Positions 43,925 to 51,288 of a stretch of DNA of 64,000 nt are shown here, piece by piece (within the stretch, counting starts at the first letter, position 1; each line of letters begins with the position of its first letter). This stretch comes from Pseudactinotalea suaedae (GTDB taxonomy: Bacteria > Actinomycetota > Actinomycetes > Actinomycetales > Beutenbergiaceae), in NCBI RefSeq assembly GCF_009733815.1, contig NZ_WNXY01000003.1:248001-312000 (forward strand). The letters run 5' to 3'. A model generated the notes under the pieces. That model saw only the letters and a list, made by a program, of their open reading frames with translations, was not told the origin of the DNA and did no database searches. The position numbers and the translations under genes are program-made.

Positions 43925-46474
43925 ATGCATGCACACGGCGGCAGCCCGGACCCGCTCGACCGCACCCGGTTCCCGGTCGACGAGTGGGCGCTGCGCGAGA
44001 CCTGGTACTCGGCCGAGGACCTCGGCGTCACCGAGACGCTGTTCGCCGTGGGCAACGGCTACCTCGGGCTGCGGGGCAACTCCGAGGAGGGCCGCGACAC
44101 CCACGCTCACGGGACCTTCGTCAACGGCTTCCACGAGACCTGGCAGATCCAGCACGCCGAGGAGGCGTTCGGCTTCGCCCGCACCGGCCAGACGATCGTC
44201 AACGCCCCTGACGTCAAGACGATCAAGCTCTACGTCGACGACGAGCCGCTGCTGCTGTCGGTCGCCGACCTCGAGCAGTACGAGCGCGTGCTCGACTTCC
44301 GCGAGGGTGTCCTGCACCGCTCGCTGATCTGGCGCACAGCCTCGGGCAAGCGGGTCCGCGTCGACTCGCGCCGCATGACCTCCCTCGAGCACCGCCATCT
44401 CGCCGTCATGACCTTCGAGGTCACCATGCTCGACGGCGACGCTCCCGTCGCGATCTCCTCCCAGCTCCTCAACCGCCAGGACGGGCTCGACGAGTACACG
44501 ACCCAGTCGCTCGGCGCCGGCGACCCCGCCGCCGGCTTCGACCCGCGCAAGGCGAGCAAGCTGAACGAGCGGGTGCTCGTGCCGCAGAGCCACTGGGCGG
44601 GCGACCGACGCATGGTGCTGAGCTGGCGGGCCGCGCACTCGCGCATGACGCTCGCCGTCGGCGTCGACCACACGATCGTCACCGACAACGCGTTCGAGGA
44701 GCTCACGCACGCCGAGGACGACATCGCGAAGAAGATCTACCGGGTCCGGGCCGAGCAGGGCAAGCCGATCCGGATCACGAAGGTCGCGGCGTACCACTCC
44801 TCGCGCGGGGTGCCCACGCGCGAGCTCGTGGACCGGTGCCGGCGCACGCTCGACCGTGTCCGCGAGGACGGCGTCGAGGAGTGCTTCGCGTCCCAGCGCC
44901 GTGAGATGGCCGCGTACTGGGAGCGGTCCGACGTCGTCGTCGAGGGGAACTCGGCGGTGGAGCAGGCCATCCGCTGGAACCTGTACCAGCTCGCCCAGGC
45001 CTCGCTGCGCGTGGAGACCGCCGGCATCGCCGCCAAGGGTGTCTCGGGCTCGGGCTACGAGGGCCACTACTTCTGGGACTCCGAGATCTACGTGCTCCCG
45101 TTCCTGACCTACACCTCGCCGTGGGTGGCGCGGGGGGCGTTGCGGTTCCGGCACCACATGCTGCCCGCCGCACGGCGCCGTGCCCACGAGATGTCCCAGG
45201 TGGGGGCGCTGTTCCCGTGGCGGACGATCTCCGGCGAGGAGGCCTCGGCCTACTACGCGGCCGGAACGGCGCAGTACCACATCAACGCCGACATCTCCTT
45301 CGCGCTGTGCAAGTACGTCGACGCCACGGGCGACACGGACTTCATGGTGCGCGAGGGCCTCGAGATCCTCGTCGAGACCGCCCGCATGTGGGAGGACCTC
45401 GGCTTCTGGCTCGGCGGCGAGAACCCGCGCTTCCACATCCACGGCGTGACCGGCCCGGACGAGTACACCGCCGTCGTGAACAACAACCTGTTCACCAACG
45501 TGATGGCGCGCGACAACCTGCGGCAGGCGGCCACGTGGTGCCGGCACATCGCCGAGTACTGGCCCGAGCAGTACGAGCGGCTGGCCAACCAGCTCGAGCT
45601 CGACCCGGGCGAGGCCGAGGAGTGGGCACGCTGCGCCGACAACATGTACGTCCCCTACGACGAGGCGCTCAAGGTCCACCCTCAGGACCAGCACTTCCTC
45701 GAGCGCGAGGTCTGGGACCTGGCCGCGACGCCGCAGGACAAGCGGCCGCTGCTGCTGCACTACCACCCGCTCGTGATCTACCGGTTCCAGGTGCTCAAGC
45801 AGGCCGACGTCGTCGCCGCGTTGTTCCTGCACGGTGATGAGTTCAGCCGCGAGGTCAAGCGCGCCGACTTCGAGTACTACGACCCGATCACGACCGGCGA
45901 CTCCTCGCTCTCGGCCGTGGTGCAGGCGATCATCGCCGCTGAGGTCGGCTACCAGGAGCTGGCGCTGAAGTACTTCTACGCCGGCCTCTACGTGGATCTG
46001 GCGAACCTGCACGGCAACGCCTCGGACGGCATCCACGTGGCCTCGACCGGCGGCGTCTGGAGCGCGCTGGTCTACGGCTTCGCCGGCATGCGCGACTACA
46101 ACGGCTCGCTGACGTTCGACCCCAGGCTGCCGGTCGAGTGGCCGGCGCTCAGCTTCACGCTGCGCTACCACGACTCGCGGCTGCACGTGCGGCTCGAGCG
46201 CGAGCGGATCTCCTTCGAGCTGCGGGACGGCGCCGCGGTGCCGCTGTCGGTGCGAGGCGAGCGGTACCTCGTCGAGCCGGGCCACCCGCTCGTGGTCGCG
46301 CTCGAGGACCAGGGGCCCGTCATCGAGCGCGAGCTCGGCAGCATGCCGCTGATCGGTTCGAGCAACGAGCACAACATGGTCTACACCGCGGGTGTGCCCG
46401 ACCCCGACCGCCGCAAGAAAGCTGCCGCCGCGCGCAACGGCAACGGAAACGGGAACGGGAACGGGCAGGGGTAG
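43925..46474 (+). CDS. Glycoside hydrolase family 65 phosphorylase (maltose/trehalose type)
   Basis: An 849-residue GH65 enzyme. An N-terminal beta-sandwich domain, a linker, an (alpha/alpha)6 barrel and a C-terminal jelly roll can be followed. The general acid is E513 in HGVTGPDEYTAVVNNN, and the phosphate site involves HASTGG-type segments (HVASTGGVWSALVYG). It cleaves an alpha-glucosyl disaccharide with phosphate to beta-glucose-1-phosphate and glucose. Maltose, trehalose or kojibiose specificity cannot be decided. The C-terminus ends in a GNGNGNGNG low-complexity tail encoded by a near-perfect hexamer repeat. Starts 5 bp after the mutase gene. Confidence 0.95.
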   Translation: MHAHGGSPDPLDRTRFPVDEWALRETWYSAEDLGVTETLFAVGNGYLGLRGNSEEGRDTHAHGTFVNGFHETWQIQHAEEAFGFARTGQTIVNAPDVKTIKLYVDDEPLLLSVADLEQYERVLDFREGVLHRSLIWRTASGKRVRVDSRRMTSLEHRHLAVMTFEVTMLDGDAPVAISSQLLNRQDGLDEYTTQSLGAGDPAAGFDPRKASKLNERVLVPQSHWAGDRRMVLSWRAAHSRMTLAVGVDHTIVTDNAFEELTHAEDDIAKKIYRVRAEQGKPIRITKVAAYHSSRGVPTRELVDRCRRTLDRVREDGVEECFASQRREMAAYWERSDVVVEGNSAVEQAIRWNLYQLAQASLRVETAGIAAKGVSGSGYEGHYFWDSEIYVLPFLTYTSPWVARGALRFRHHMLPAARRRAHEMSQVGALFPWRTISGEEASAYYAAGTAQYHINADISFALCKYVDATGDTDFMVREGLEILVETARMWEDLGFWLGGENPRFHIHGVTGPDEYTAVVNNNLFTNVMARDNLRQAATWCRHIAEYWPEQYERLANQLELDPGEAEEWARCADNMYVPYDEALKVHPQDQHFLEREVWDLAATPQDKRPLLLHYHPLVIYRFQVLKQADVVAALFLHGDEFSREVKRADFEYYDPITTGDSSLSAVVQAIIAAEVGYQELALKYFYAGLYVDLANLHGNASDGIHVASTGGVWSALVYGFAGMRDYNGSLTFDPRLPVEWPALSFTLRYHDSRLHVRLERERISFELRDGAAVPLSVRGERYLVEPGHPLVVALEDQGPVIERELGSMPLIGSSNEHNMVYTAGVPDPDRRKKAAAARNGNGNGNGNGQG

Positions 46475-46499
46475 CGCAGGGCAGCACGCACGGACCGCG

Positions 46500-46543
46500 G
46501 TCAACCCAGGTTGACAGGATGCGTCCCGTCAACCTACATTGAC
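46500..46543 (+). promoter_or_regulatory. Paired operators and leaderless promoter of the small HTH gene
   Basis: GTCAACC-CA-GGTTGAC at 46500-46515 is a perfect 16-bp palindrome. A second copy, GTCAACC-TA-CATTGAC at 46528-46543, keeps the left arm and 5 of 7 right-arm bases, 28 bp downstream. A consensus -35 TTGACA (46511-46516), 18-bp spacer and -10 TACATT (46535-46540) place transcription initiation at the ATG (46547), a leaderless message. Both promoter boxes overlap the palindromes. Confidence 0.8.
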
Positions 46544-46546
46544 ACC

Positions 46547-46771
46547 ATGGTCAGGACGGCGGTCGGTGAGGCCGGTGGCGGCGGCTCCTTCGAGGTGATC
46601 GAGGAGCTGATCGGGCTGACCAGTCAGCGGCGGACCCAGGTGGCCGAGATCGAGCGCCGCGAGGCCGAGCTCGTCCGGAAAGCCCGGCAGCAGGGCTGCT
46701 CATGGCAGCAGATCGCGGCCGCGCTCGACGTCAGCAAGCAGGCCGTCCACAAGAAGTACGGTCGCAGGTGA
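46547..46771 (+). CDS. Small helix-turn-helix protein, probable autorepressor
   Basis: A 74-residue protein with a Gly-rich N-terminus, a charged helix (SQRRTQVAEIERREAELVRK) and a C-terminal helix-turn-helix, QGCSWQQIAAALDVSKQAVH. Proteins of this form are widespread and short in actinobacteria, often near Clp-N domain genes, with unknown targets. The paired palindromes covering its own promoter strongly suggest autorepression. It lies between the GH65 gene and an ABC exporter; either could be an additional target. The ATG at 46547 was chosen over a longer frame that would begin inside the operators. Confidence 0.8.
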   Translation: MVRTAVGEAGGGGSFEVIEELIGLTSQRRTQVAEIERREAELVRKARQQGCSWQQIAAALDVSKQAVHKKYGRR

Positions 46772-46868
46772 ACCTCGCGTCCTCGCGCGAGCTCACCTGC
46801 TGCCTCCACCACGACCCGCGGGGTCGATCCACACCACGCCCGACGCAGGAAACGGCTGACACCGGACC

Positions 46869-48746
46869 ATGACGACATCCCCGACCACGCCCCCGGAGGC
46901 CGGCCCGAGCGCCGCGACCGGCCCGGACCGGTCCAGCCTGACCGACCCGGGCGCCGCACGCCGGTCCCGGAGCCCGTTCGGACGCCGTCGGGAGGCCGAC
47001 GACGGCCCGCGCGCCTCGCTGCGCGAGCTGCTGCCCTACCTGGTGGTCAAGCGTGGCCTGCTGATCGCGGCGATCGTGCTCTCGGTCCTGGGTGCGGCGA
47101 CCTCGCTCGCGCAACCGCTGCTGGTCCAGCAGGTGATCGACCGGGTGCAGTCCGCCGCGGAGCTCGGCTGGCTGCCGTGGCTGCTGGTCGGGCTCGTGGT
47201 CGCCGACGCGGTGCTTGCGGGCTACCAGCACTACCTGCTGCAGGTGATGGGCGAGCAGGTGGTGCGGCTGAGCCGCCGACGCCTGGTCGCGCGCATCCTG
47301 CACCTGCCGATCTCGACCTTCGACACGCGCCGCACGGGCGACCTGGTCAGCCGGGTCGGCAGCGACACCACGCTGCTGCGTGCCGTGCTCACGCAAGGCC
47401 TGGTGGAGTCCGTCGGCGGCTTCCTCACGTTCGTCGGTGCGGTGATCGCGATGATCGTCATCGACCCGCTGCTGTTCGGGCTCACCCTCGGCGTGGTGGT
47501 GCTGGCCTTCGGGCTCGCCGGCGCCGTGATGCCGATGCTGACGCGGGCGAGCGCGCAGGCGCAGGCGCAGGTGGGCGCGCTGTCCTCGGCACTGGAACGC
47601 GCGATCTCGGGGGTGCGGACGATCCGCGCCGCGAACGCCGGTGACCGCGAGGCGGCGGTCATCGACGAGCGCACCGAGGGCGCCTACCGAGCCGGCATCC
47701 GGGTCGCGCGGGTCTCGGCGCTCGTGGTGCCGATCGCGGGCGTCGCTCTGCAGGTCGCGTTCCTCGTGGTGCTCGGTGTCGGCGGTGCGCGCGTGGCGGC
47801 CGGCGACCTCTCGATCGCCGCGCTGGTCGGGTTCCTCATGTTCCTGTTCCTGCTGGTGATGCCGCTCGCGCAGATCATCGGCGCGATGTCCGCCGTCAGC
47901 CAGGCGCTCGGAGCGCTCGGCAGGATCCAGGAGATCGTGCGGCTGCCGGTCGAGTCCGACGACGACGTGGTCACCTCGGCGACGCCGGCCGACGCCGCGC
48001 CGGCCATCGCGTTCGAGCGGGTCTCGTTCCGCTACCCCGCGGGCGACGGCGGCGCTCCCCCGGTGCTCGACGGCGTCTCGTTCGTGGTCCCTCGCGGCTC
48101 GCGCACCGCGCTGGTCGGGCCGTCCGGGGCGGGCAAGTCGACCGCTTTCGCGCTGGTGGAGCGGTTCTACGACCCGACCGACGGCCGGGTGCTGGCCGGC
48201 GGCGTGGACGTGCGAGACATCTCGCGCACCGATCTGCGCTCCGGCATCGGATACGTGGAGCAGGACGCACCGGTGCTGGCCGGCTCGCTCGCCGACAACC
48301 TGCGGCTCGGCTCGCCCGAGGCCACCGAGGAGCAGATGCGTGCGGTGCTCGCCCAGGTGAACCTCGCCGAGCTCCTCACGCGCTCCCCCGCCGGGTTGGA
48401 CGCACCCGTCGGCGAGCACGGCGTGATGCTCTCGGGCGGCGAGCGCCAGCGGCTCGCGATCGCGCGCGCTCTGCTGACCGCGCCGGCGCTGCTGCTGCTC
48501 GACGAGTCGACGTCGAGCCTGGACAGCCGCAACGAGGCGCAGTTGCGCGCGGCGATCGACGAGGTGGCCACCGGTCGCACCCTGCTCGTCATCGCGCACC
48601 GCCTCTCGACGGTGGTCGACTCCGACCAGATCGTGGTCCTCGAGAGCGGCAGGGTCGCCGCGATCGGCACCCACACCGAGCTGCTGGCCACCTCGCCCCT
48701 GTACCGCGAGCTCGCCCAGCACCAGCTCCTCGCCCCCACCGACTGA
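46869..48746 (+). CDS. ABC exporter, fused membrane and ATPase domains
   Basis: A 625-residue type IV ABC exporter half-transporter. After a 50-residue Pro/Arg-rich N-terminus come six membrane segments (first GLLIAAIVLSVLGAATSLAQ) and an ATPase domain with Walker A GPSGAGKST, Q-loop YVEQDAPVLAGS, signature LSGGERQRLAIARALL, Walker B LLLLDESTSSLD and H-loop VIAHRLSTV. All catalytic motifs are intact, so a homodimer would be active. Substrate unknown: drug or lipid export are typical. It starts 97 bp after the small HTH gene and is likely its neighbour in regulation. Confidence 0.93.
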   Translation: MTTSPTTPPEAGPSAATGPDRSSLTDPGAARRSRSPFGRRREADDGPRASLRELLPYLVVKRGLLIAAIVLSVLGAATSLAQPLLVQQVIDRVQSAAELGWLPWLLVGLVVADAVLAGYQHYLLQVMGEQVVRLSRRRLVARILHLPISTFDTRRTGDLVSRVGSDTTLLRAVLTQGLVESVGGFLTFVGAVIAMIVIDPLLFGLTLGVVVLAFGLAGAVMPMLTRASAQAQAQVGALSSALERAISGVRTIRAANAGDREAAVIDERTEGAYRAGIRVARVSALVVPIAGVALQVAFLVVLGVGGARVAAGDLSIAALVGFLMFLFLLVMPLAQIIGAMSAVSQALGALGRIQEIVRLPVESDDDVVTSATPADAAPAIAFERVSFRYPAGDGGAPPVLDGVSFVVPRGSRTALVGPSGAGKSTAFALVERFYDPTDGRVLAGGVDVRDISRTDLRSGIGYVEQDAPVLAGSLADNLRLGSPEATEEQMRAVLAQVNLAELLTRSPAGLDAPVGEHGVMLSGGERQRLAIARALLTAPALLLLDESTSSLDSRNEAQLRAAIDEVATGRTLLVIAHRLSTVVDSDQIVVLESGRVAAIGTHTELLATSPLYRELAQHQLLAPTD

Positions 48747-48870
48747 CCCGCCCGCGCGCCCCTGCCCCCGCGCATCCCTCCCCCGCACAGCCACACCCAC
48801 GCATACCCCCCGCACACCCCCCGCTCAGCCCCCGCACAGCCCGCTCTCTCCCCGCACAGCCCCCTCCCCT
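48747..48870. other. C-rich low-complexity intergenic stretch
   Basis: Almost purely C/A/G composition with repeated CCCCGCACAGCC-like words (for example around 48781, 48830 and 48851) between the ABC exporter stop and copy C of the 54-bp repeat. No gene or terminator hairpin is seen in it. Confidence 0.6.
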
Positions 48871-48877
48871 CACCGCT

Positions 48878-48931
48878 GCGGAAAGCGCTATGGGGTGCTC
48901 TCGGTCCACCCGGTGGACCGAGACGACCCCG
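48878..48931 (+). repeat. 54-bp structured intergenic repeat, copy C
   Basis: Third copy. It starts GCGGAAAGCGCTATGGGGT, then the stem CGGTCCA-CCCGG-TGGACCG (extendable to CTCGG...CCGAG), and ends GACGACCCCG. It lies between the ABC exporter and the end of the SDR gene. The stem sequence differs from copies A and B but keeps 7 pairs and a 5-base loop. Confidence 0.85.
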
Positions 48932-48955
48932 GAGGCGGGGGTCGAGCGGCCGGGG

Positions 48956-49696
48956 TCAGGCGGAGAAGCCGCCGTCGGCGTGGATGAGCTGGCCGTTGAT
49001 CCAGCCGCCCTCGTCCGAGCAGAGGAAGGCGACCACGGCCGCCACGTCGTCGGGCGTGCCGAGTCGACCGGCCGGCGTCTGCTGCCTGCCGGACTCGCGG
49101 ATCTCCTCGGTCATCCAGCCGGTGTCGACGGGGCCGGGGTTGACGACGTTCGAGGTGATCCGACGATCACTCAGCTCGCGGGCCGCAGCGAGGACGACGC
49201 GGTCGAGCGCTCCCTTGGTGGCGCCGTAGGGCAGGTTGTGCACCACGTGGTCGCTGGTGAGCCCGACGATCCGGCCGTACCCCGGTGCCTGCAGCGCGAA
49301 GTCACGGATCAACAGCCACGTCGCCCTGACGTTCACTGCGTAGTGCCGGTCGAAGCTCTCGACGGTGGTGTCCAGGATCGAGGAGTCGACGCTCTCGCAG
49401 TGGGACAGCACGAGCACCGACGCCGGCCGCGGCACCCTTCCCATCACCGAGGCCGCCGCCTGGGCGTCCGCCAGGTCGCACTCGATCATCGTGACGTCGG
49501 CACCCAGCGACTCCAGCTCGGACCGCACCGCATCGAGGTCACCGGCTGCACCGTGCACGCGTTCGTCGTACGCCGGCAGATACACCAGCGCGAGGTCGTG
49601 CGTCGCCGCGAGCCGGCGCGCGATCCCGGCGCCGATGCTCTCCGGGCGACCGACGCCGGTGAGGAGCGCCACGGGTCGTGATGTGTCACCAGTCAT
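48956..49696 (-). CDS. Short-chain dehydrogenase/reductase
   Basis: A 246-residue SDR. The N-terminal cofactor region is LLTGVGRPESIGAGIARRLA, an extended variant of TGxxxGxG. The active-site tyrosine and lysine are in LPYGATKGALD and the C-terminus ends GWINGQLIHADGGFS, as in FabG-like SDRs. Substrate unknown. ATG at 49696. The 171-bp divergent region toward the LppM-like gene holds a 32-bp-arm inverted repeat. Confidence 0.9.
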   Translation of the reverse strand: MTGDTSRPVALLTGVGRPESIGAGIARRLAATHDLALVYLPAYDERVHGAAGDLDAVRSELESLGADVTMIECDLADAQAAASVMGRVPRPASVLVLSHCESVDSSILDTTVESFDRHYAVNVRATWLLIRDFALQAPGYGRIVGLTSDHVVHNLPYGATKGALDRVVLAAARELSDRRITSNVVNPGPVDTGWMTEEIRESGRQQTPAGRLGTPDDVAAVVAFLCSDEGGWINGQLIHADGGFSA

Positions 49697-49738
49697 GTCC
49701 GGGAGCGTACGTCGCCCTCCCCCTCGCCTTCCCTGGTC

Positions 49739-49810
49739 GCCGAGATCGGTGATCGACGGCGAGATCGGTGATCGCACGCACCGATCTCGCCGTGCATCAC
49801 CGATCTCGGC
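49739..49810. repeat. 72-bp inverted repeat with 32-bp arms
   Basis: Left arm 49739-49770, 8-base centre ATCGCACG, right arm 49779-49810. The arms pair at 30 or so of 32 positions (mismatch only at CGA versus GCA). Each arm is itself a doublet of GGCGAGATCGGTG, so the same half-site occurs four times (two per strand). It lies in the divergent region between the SDR and the LppM-like gene. Confidence 0.9.
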
Positions 49811-49867
49811 GCTGAGAAGGCCTGGGCGGCTGGGGTTGAGCGGAGACCCACGTCGTAGGGTGCCGGG

Positions 49868-50662
49868 GTGACCACGGCGACCCGGACGAACCTGGCCCTG
49901 CGCGCGGTGGTGAGCGCCGCCGTCGGGCTCCTGGTGCTGGCCGGGTGCGTCCGGCTCGACGGCGACCTGACGATCAACGGGACCGCCGCGGCGGCACCGG
50001 ACACGATCTCGGGGACGATGGTCGTGGCGATCTCGGACGAGTGGGCGATCGCGCACGGCGAGGACCCGGCCGCGCTGGCTGCGGCGATCTCCGAGGAGAT
50101 CGCCGCCAACCCCGGGAGCGGCCTGACCGGGGAGCCGTATGTCGTCGAGGGGTACACCGGCACCACGCTGACCTTCGACGAGGTCCCGATCGAGCGGCTG
50201 AGCCTGGCCACCGACGGCGCGCTGTCGATCACCCGCGAGGGCGATCGCTACGTGCTGCGCGGCGACCTCGCGGTCCTCGACCCGACGGAGGACGACGCCG
50301 AGGCCCCGGCCGGTCCGCCGTGGTCCGCGCGCATCTCGGTCACGCTGCCCGAGGACGTCACCGAGCACAACGGAGCACTCGAGGGCCGCACCGTCACATG
50401 GGATCTCGACCAGAGCAGCCCCGATGCGACGATGCTCGCGGTCTCGTCGGTGGGACCGACCTCGTGGCTGTCGCGGGTGCCGGTGTGGTTGCTCGTGATC
50501 ACCGGCGTCGCCGGGATCGGTGCGTCGGCGGCCTGGTGGTGGGGTCGCAGCCGCCGTGCGCGGGACGACGACGGCGGAGCCCGGGTCGGTCGGGATCGTT
50601 CCGCCGGCGGTCCGGCCAAGCGGGTCGACGAGATCTTCGACCGGTCGGACCAGGAACGCTGA
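49868..50662 (+). CDS. lppM: LppM-like lipoprotein
   Basis: A 264-residue lipoprotein with signal peptide and lipobox LVLAGC (C27), followed by a beta-rich domain (VRLDGDLTINGTAAAAPDTI), a C-terminal membrane segment (VPVWLLVITGVAGIGASAAW) and a short Arg-rich cytoplasmic tail. The order matches mycobacterial LppM (Rv2171), a protein linked to phosphatidylinositol mannoside metabolism and early phagocytosis effects. GTG start at 49868. The stop overlaps the YbaK gene start by one base. Confidence 0.82.
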   Translation: MTTATRTNLALRAVVSAAVGLLVLAGCVRLDGDLTINGTAAAAPDTISGTMVVAISDEWAIAHGEDPAALAAAISEEIAANPGSGLTGEPYVVEGYTGTTLTFDEVPIERLSLATDGALSITREGDRYVLRGDLAVLDPTEDDAEAPAGPPWSARISVTLPEDVTEHNGALEGRTVTWDLDQSSPDATMLAVSSVGPTSWLSRVPVWLLVITGVAGIGASAAWWWGRSRRARDDDGGARVGRDRSAGGPAKRVDEIFDRSDQER

Positions 50663-51150
50663 TGGCGCGTCGGCAGAGCGGCGGCACGCCCGCAACGATG
50701 GCGCTCGACGCCGCCGGCATCACCTATGAGGCACGGACCTACGAGCACGACCCTGCTGCGGCGTCGTACGGGCTGGAGGCGGCCGAGCTGCTCGGCGTCG
50801 CCCCCGAGCGGGTGTTCAAGACCCTGCTGGTCGACCTCGACGGCGGAGGGTTGGCGGTCGGCATCGTCCCGGTCGACCGGCAGCTCGACCTCAAGGCGAT
50901 CGCGGCCGCTGTCGGCGTGAAGCGGGCGAGCATGGCCGACCCGAAGGTGGCGGAGCGGGTGACCGGCTACGTGGTCGGTGGGATCAGCCCGATCGGTCAG
51001 AAGCGAGCGCTCCCGACCGTGCTCGACGACAGCGCCGCCGGGTTCGCGACGATCCTCGTCTCCGGCGGGAAGCGCGGGCTGGATCTCGAGCTGGCCCCCG
51101 AGGACCTGCTCTCCGCGACAGGTGGCGCCCTGGCGGCGATCGGACGCTGA
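50662..51150 (+). CDS. YbaK/ProX-type aminoacyl-tRNA deacylase
   Basis: A 162-residue YbaK-domain protein. The family clears mischarged Cys-tRNA(Pro) and related species. Landmarks are GVAPERVFKTLLVDLDG with the catalytic lysine, the VGVKRASMADPKVAERVTGY segment and VGGISPIGQKRALPTVLDDS. The short length without other domains indicates a free-standing editing enzyme. ATG at 50662 uses the last base of the LppM-like stop codon, so the two are coupled; this pairing has no evident functional logic. Confidence 0.93.
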   Translation: MARRQSGGTPATMALDAAGITYEARTYEHDPAAASYGLEAAELLGVAPERVFKTLLVDLDGGGLAVGIVPVDRQLDLKAIAAAVGVKRASMADPKVAERVTGYVVGGISPIGQKRALPTVLDDSAAGFATILVSGGKRGLDLELAPEDLLSATGGALAAIGR

Positions 51151-51288
51151 GCGCGCGGTATCGCTCACGCACGGCAGATCGAGCACTCCGCGGCCTCGTT
51201 CACCAACCTCGGTGAGTCGTCGGCGGCCTCGTGCTACGTTCGCGAGTTCGACGCACACAGCTGTGCCTGACCGAAGGTTGGCGATCTC

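Noticed and set aside
46432-46474. Frameshift or assembly error at the GH65 C-terminus (Gly-Asn repeat)
   Set aside because: The hexamer repeat stays in frame and ends in a normal stop; low-complexity tails are common and need no error.
43298-46504. Very long open frame on the minus strand (over 1000 codons)
   Set aside because: Antisense shadow of the mutase and GH65 genes; translation is Arg/Val/Gly/His-rich without domains. High GC makes such frames common.
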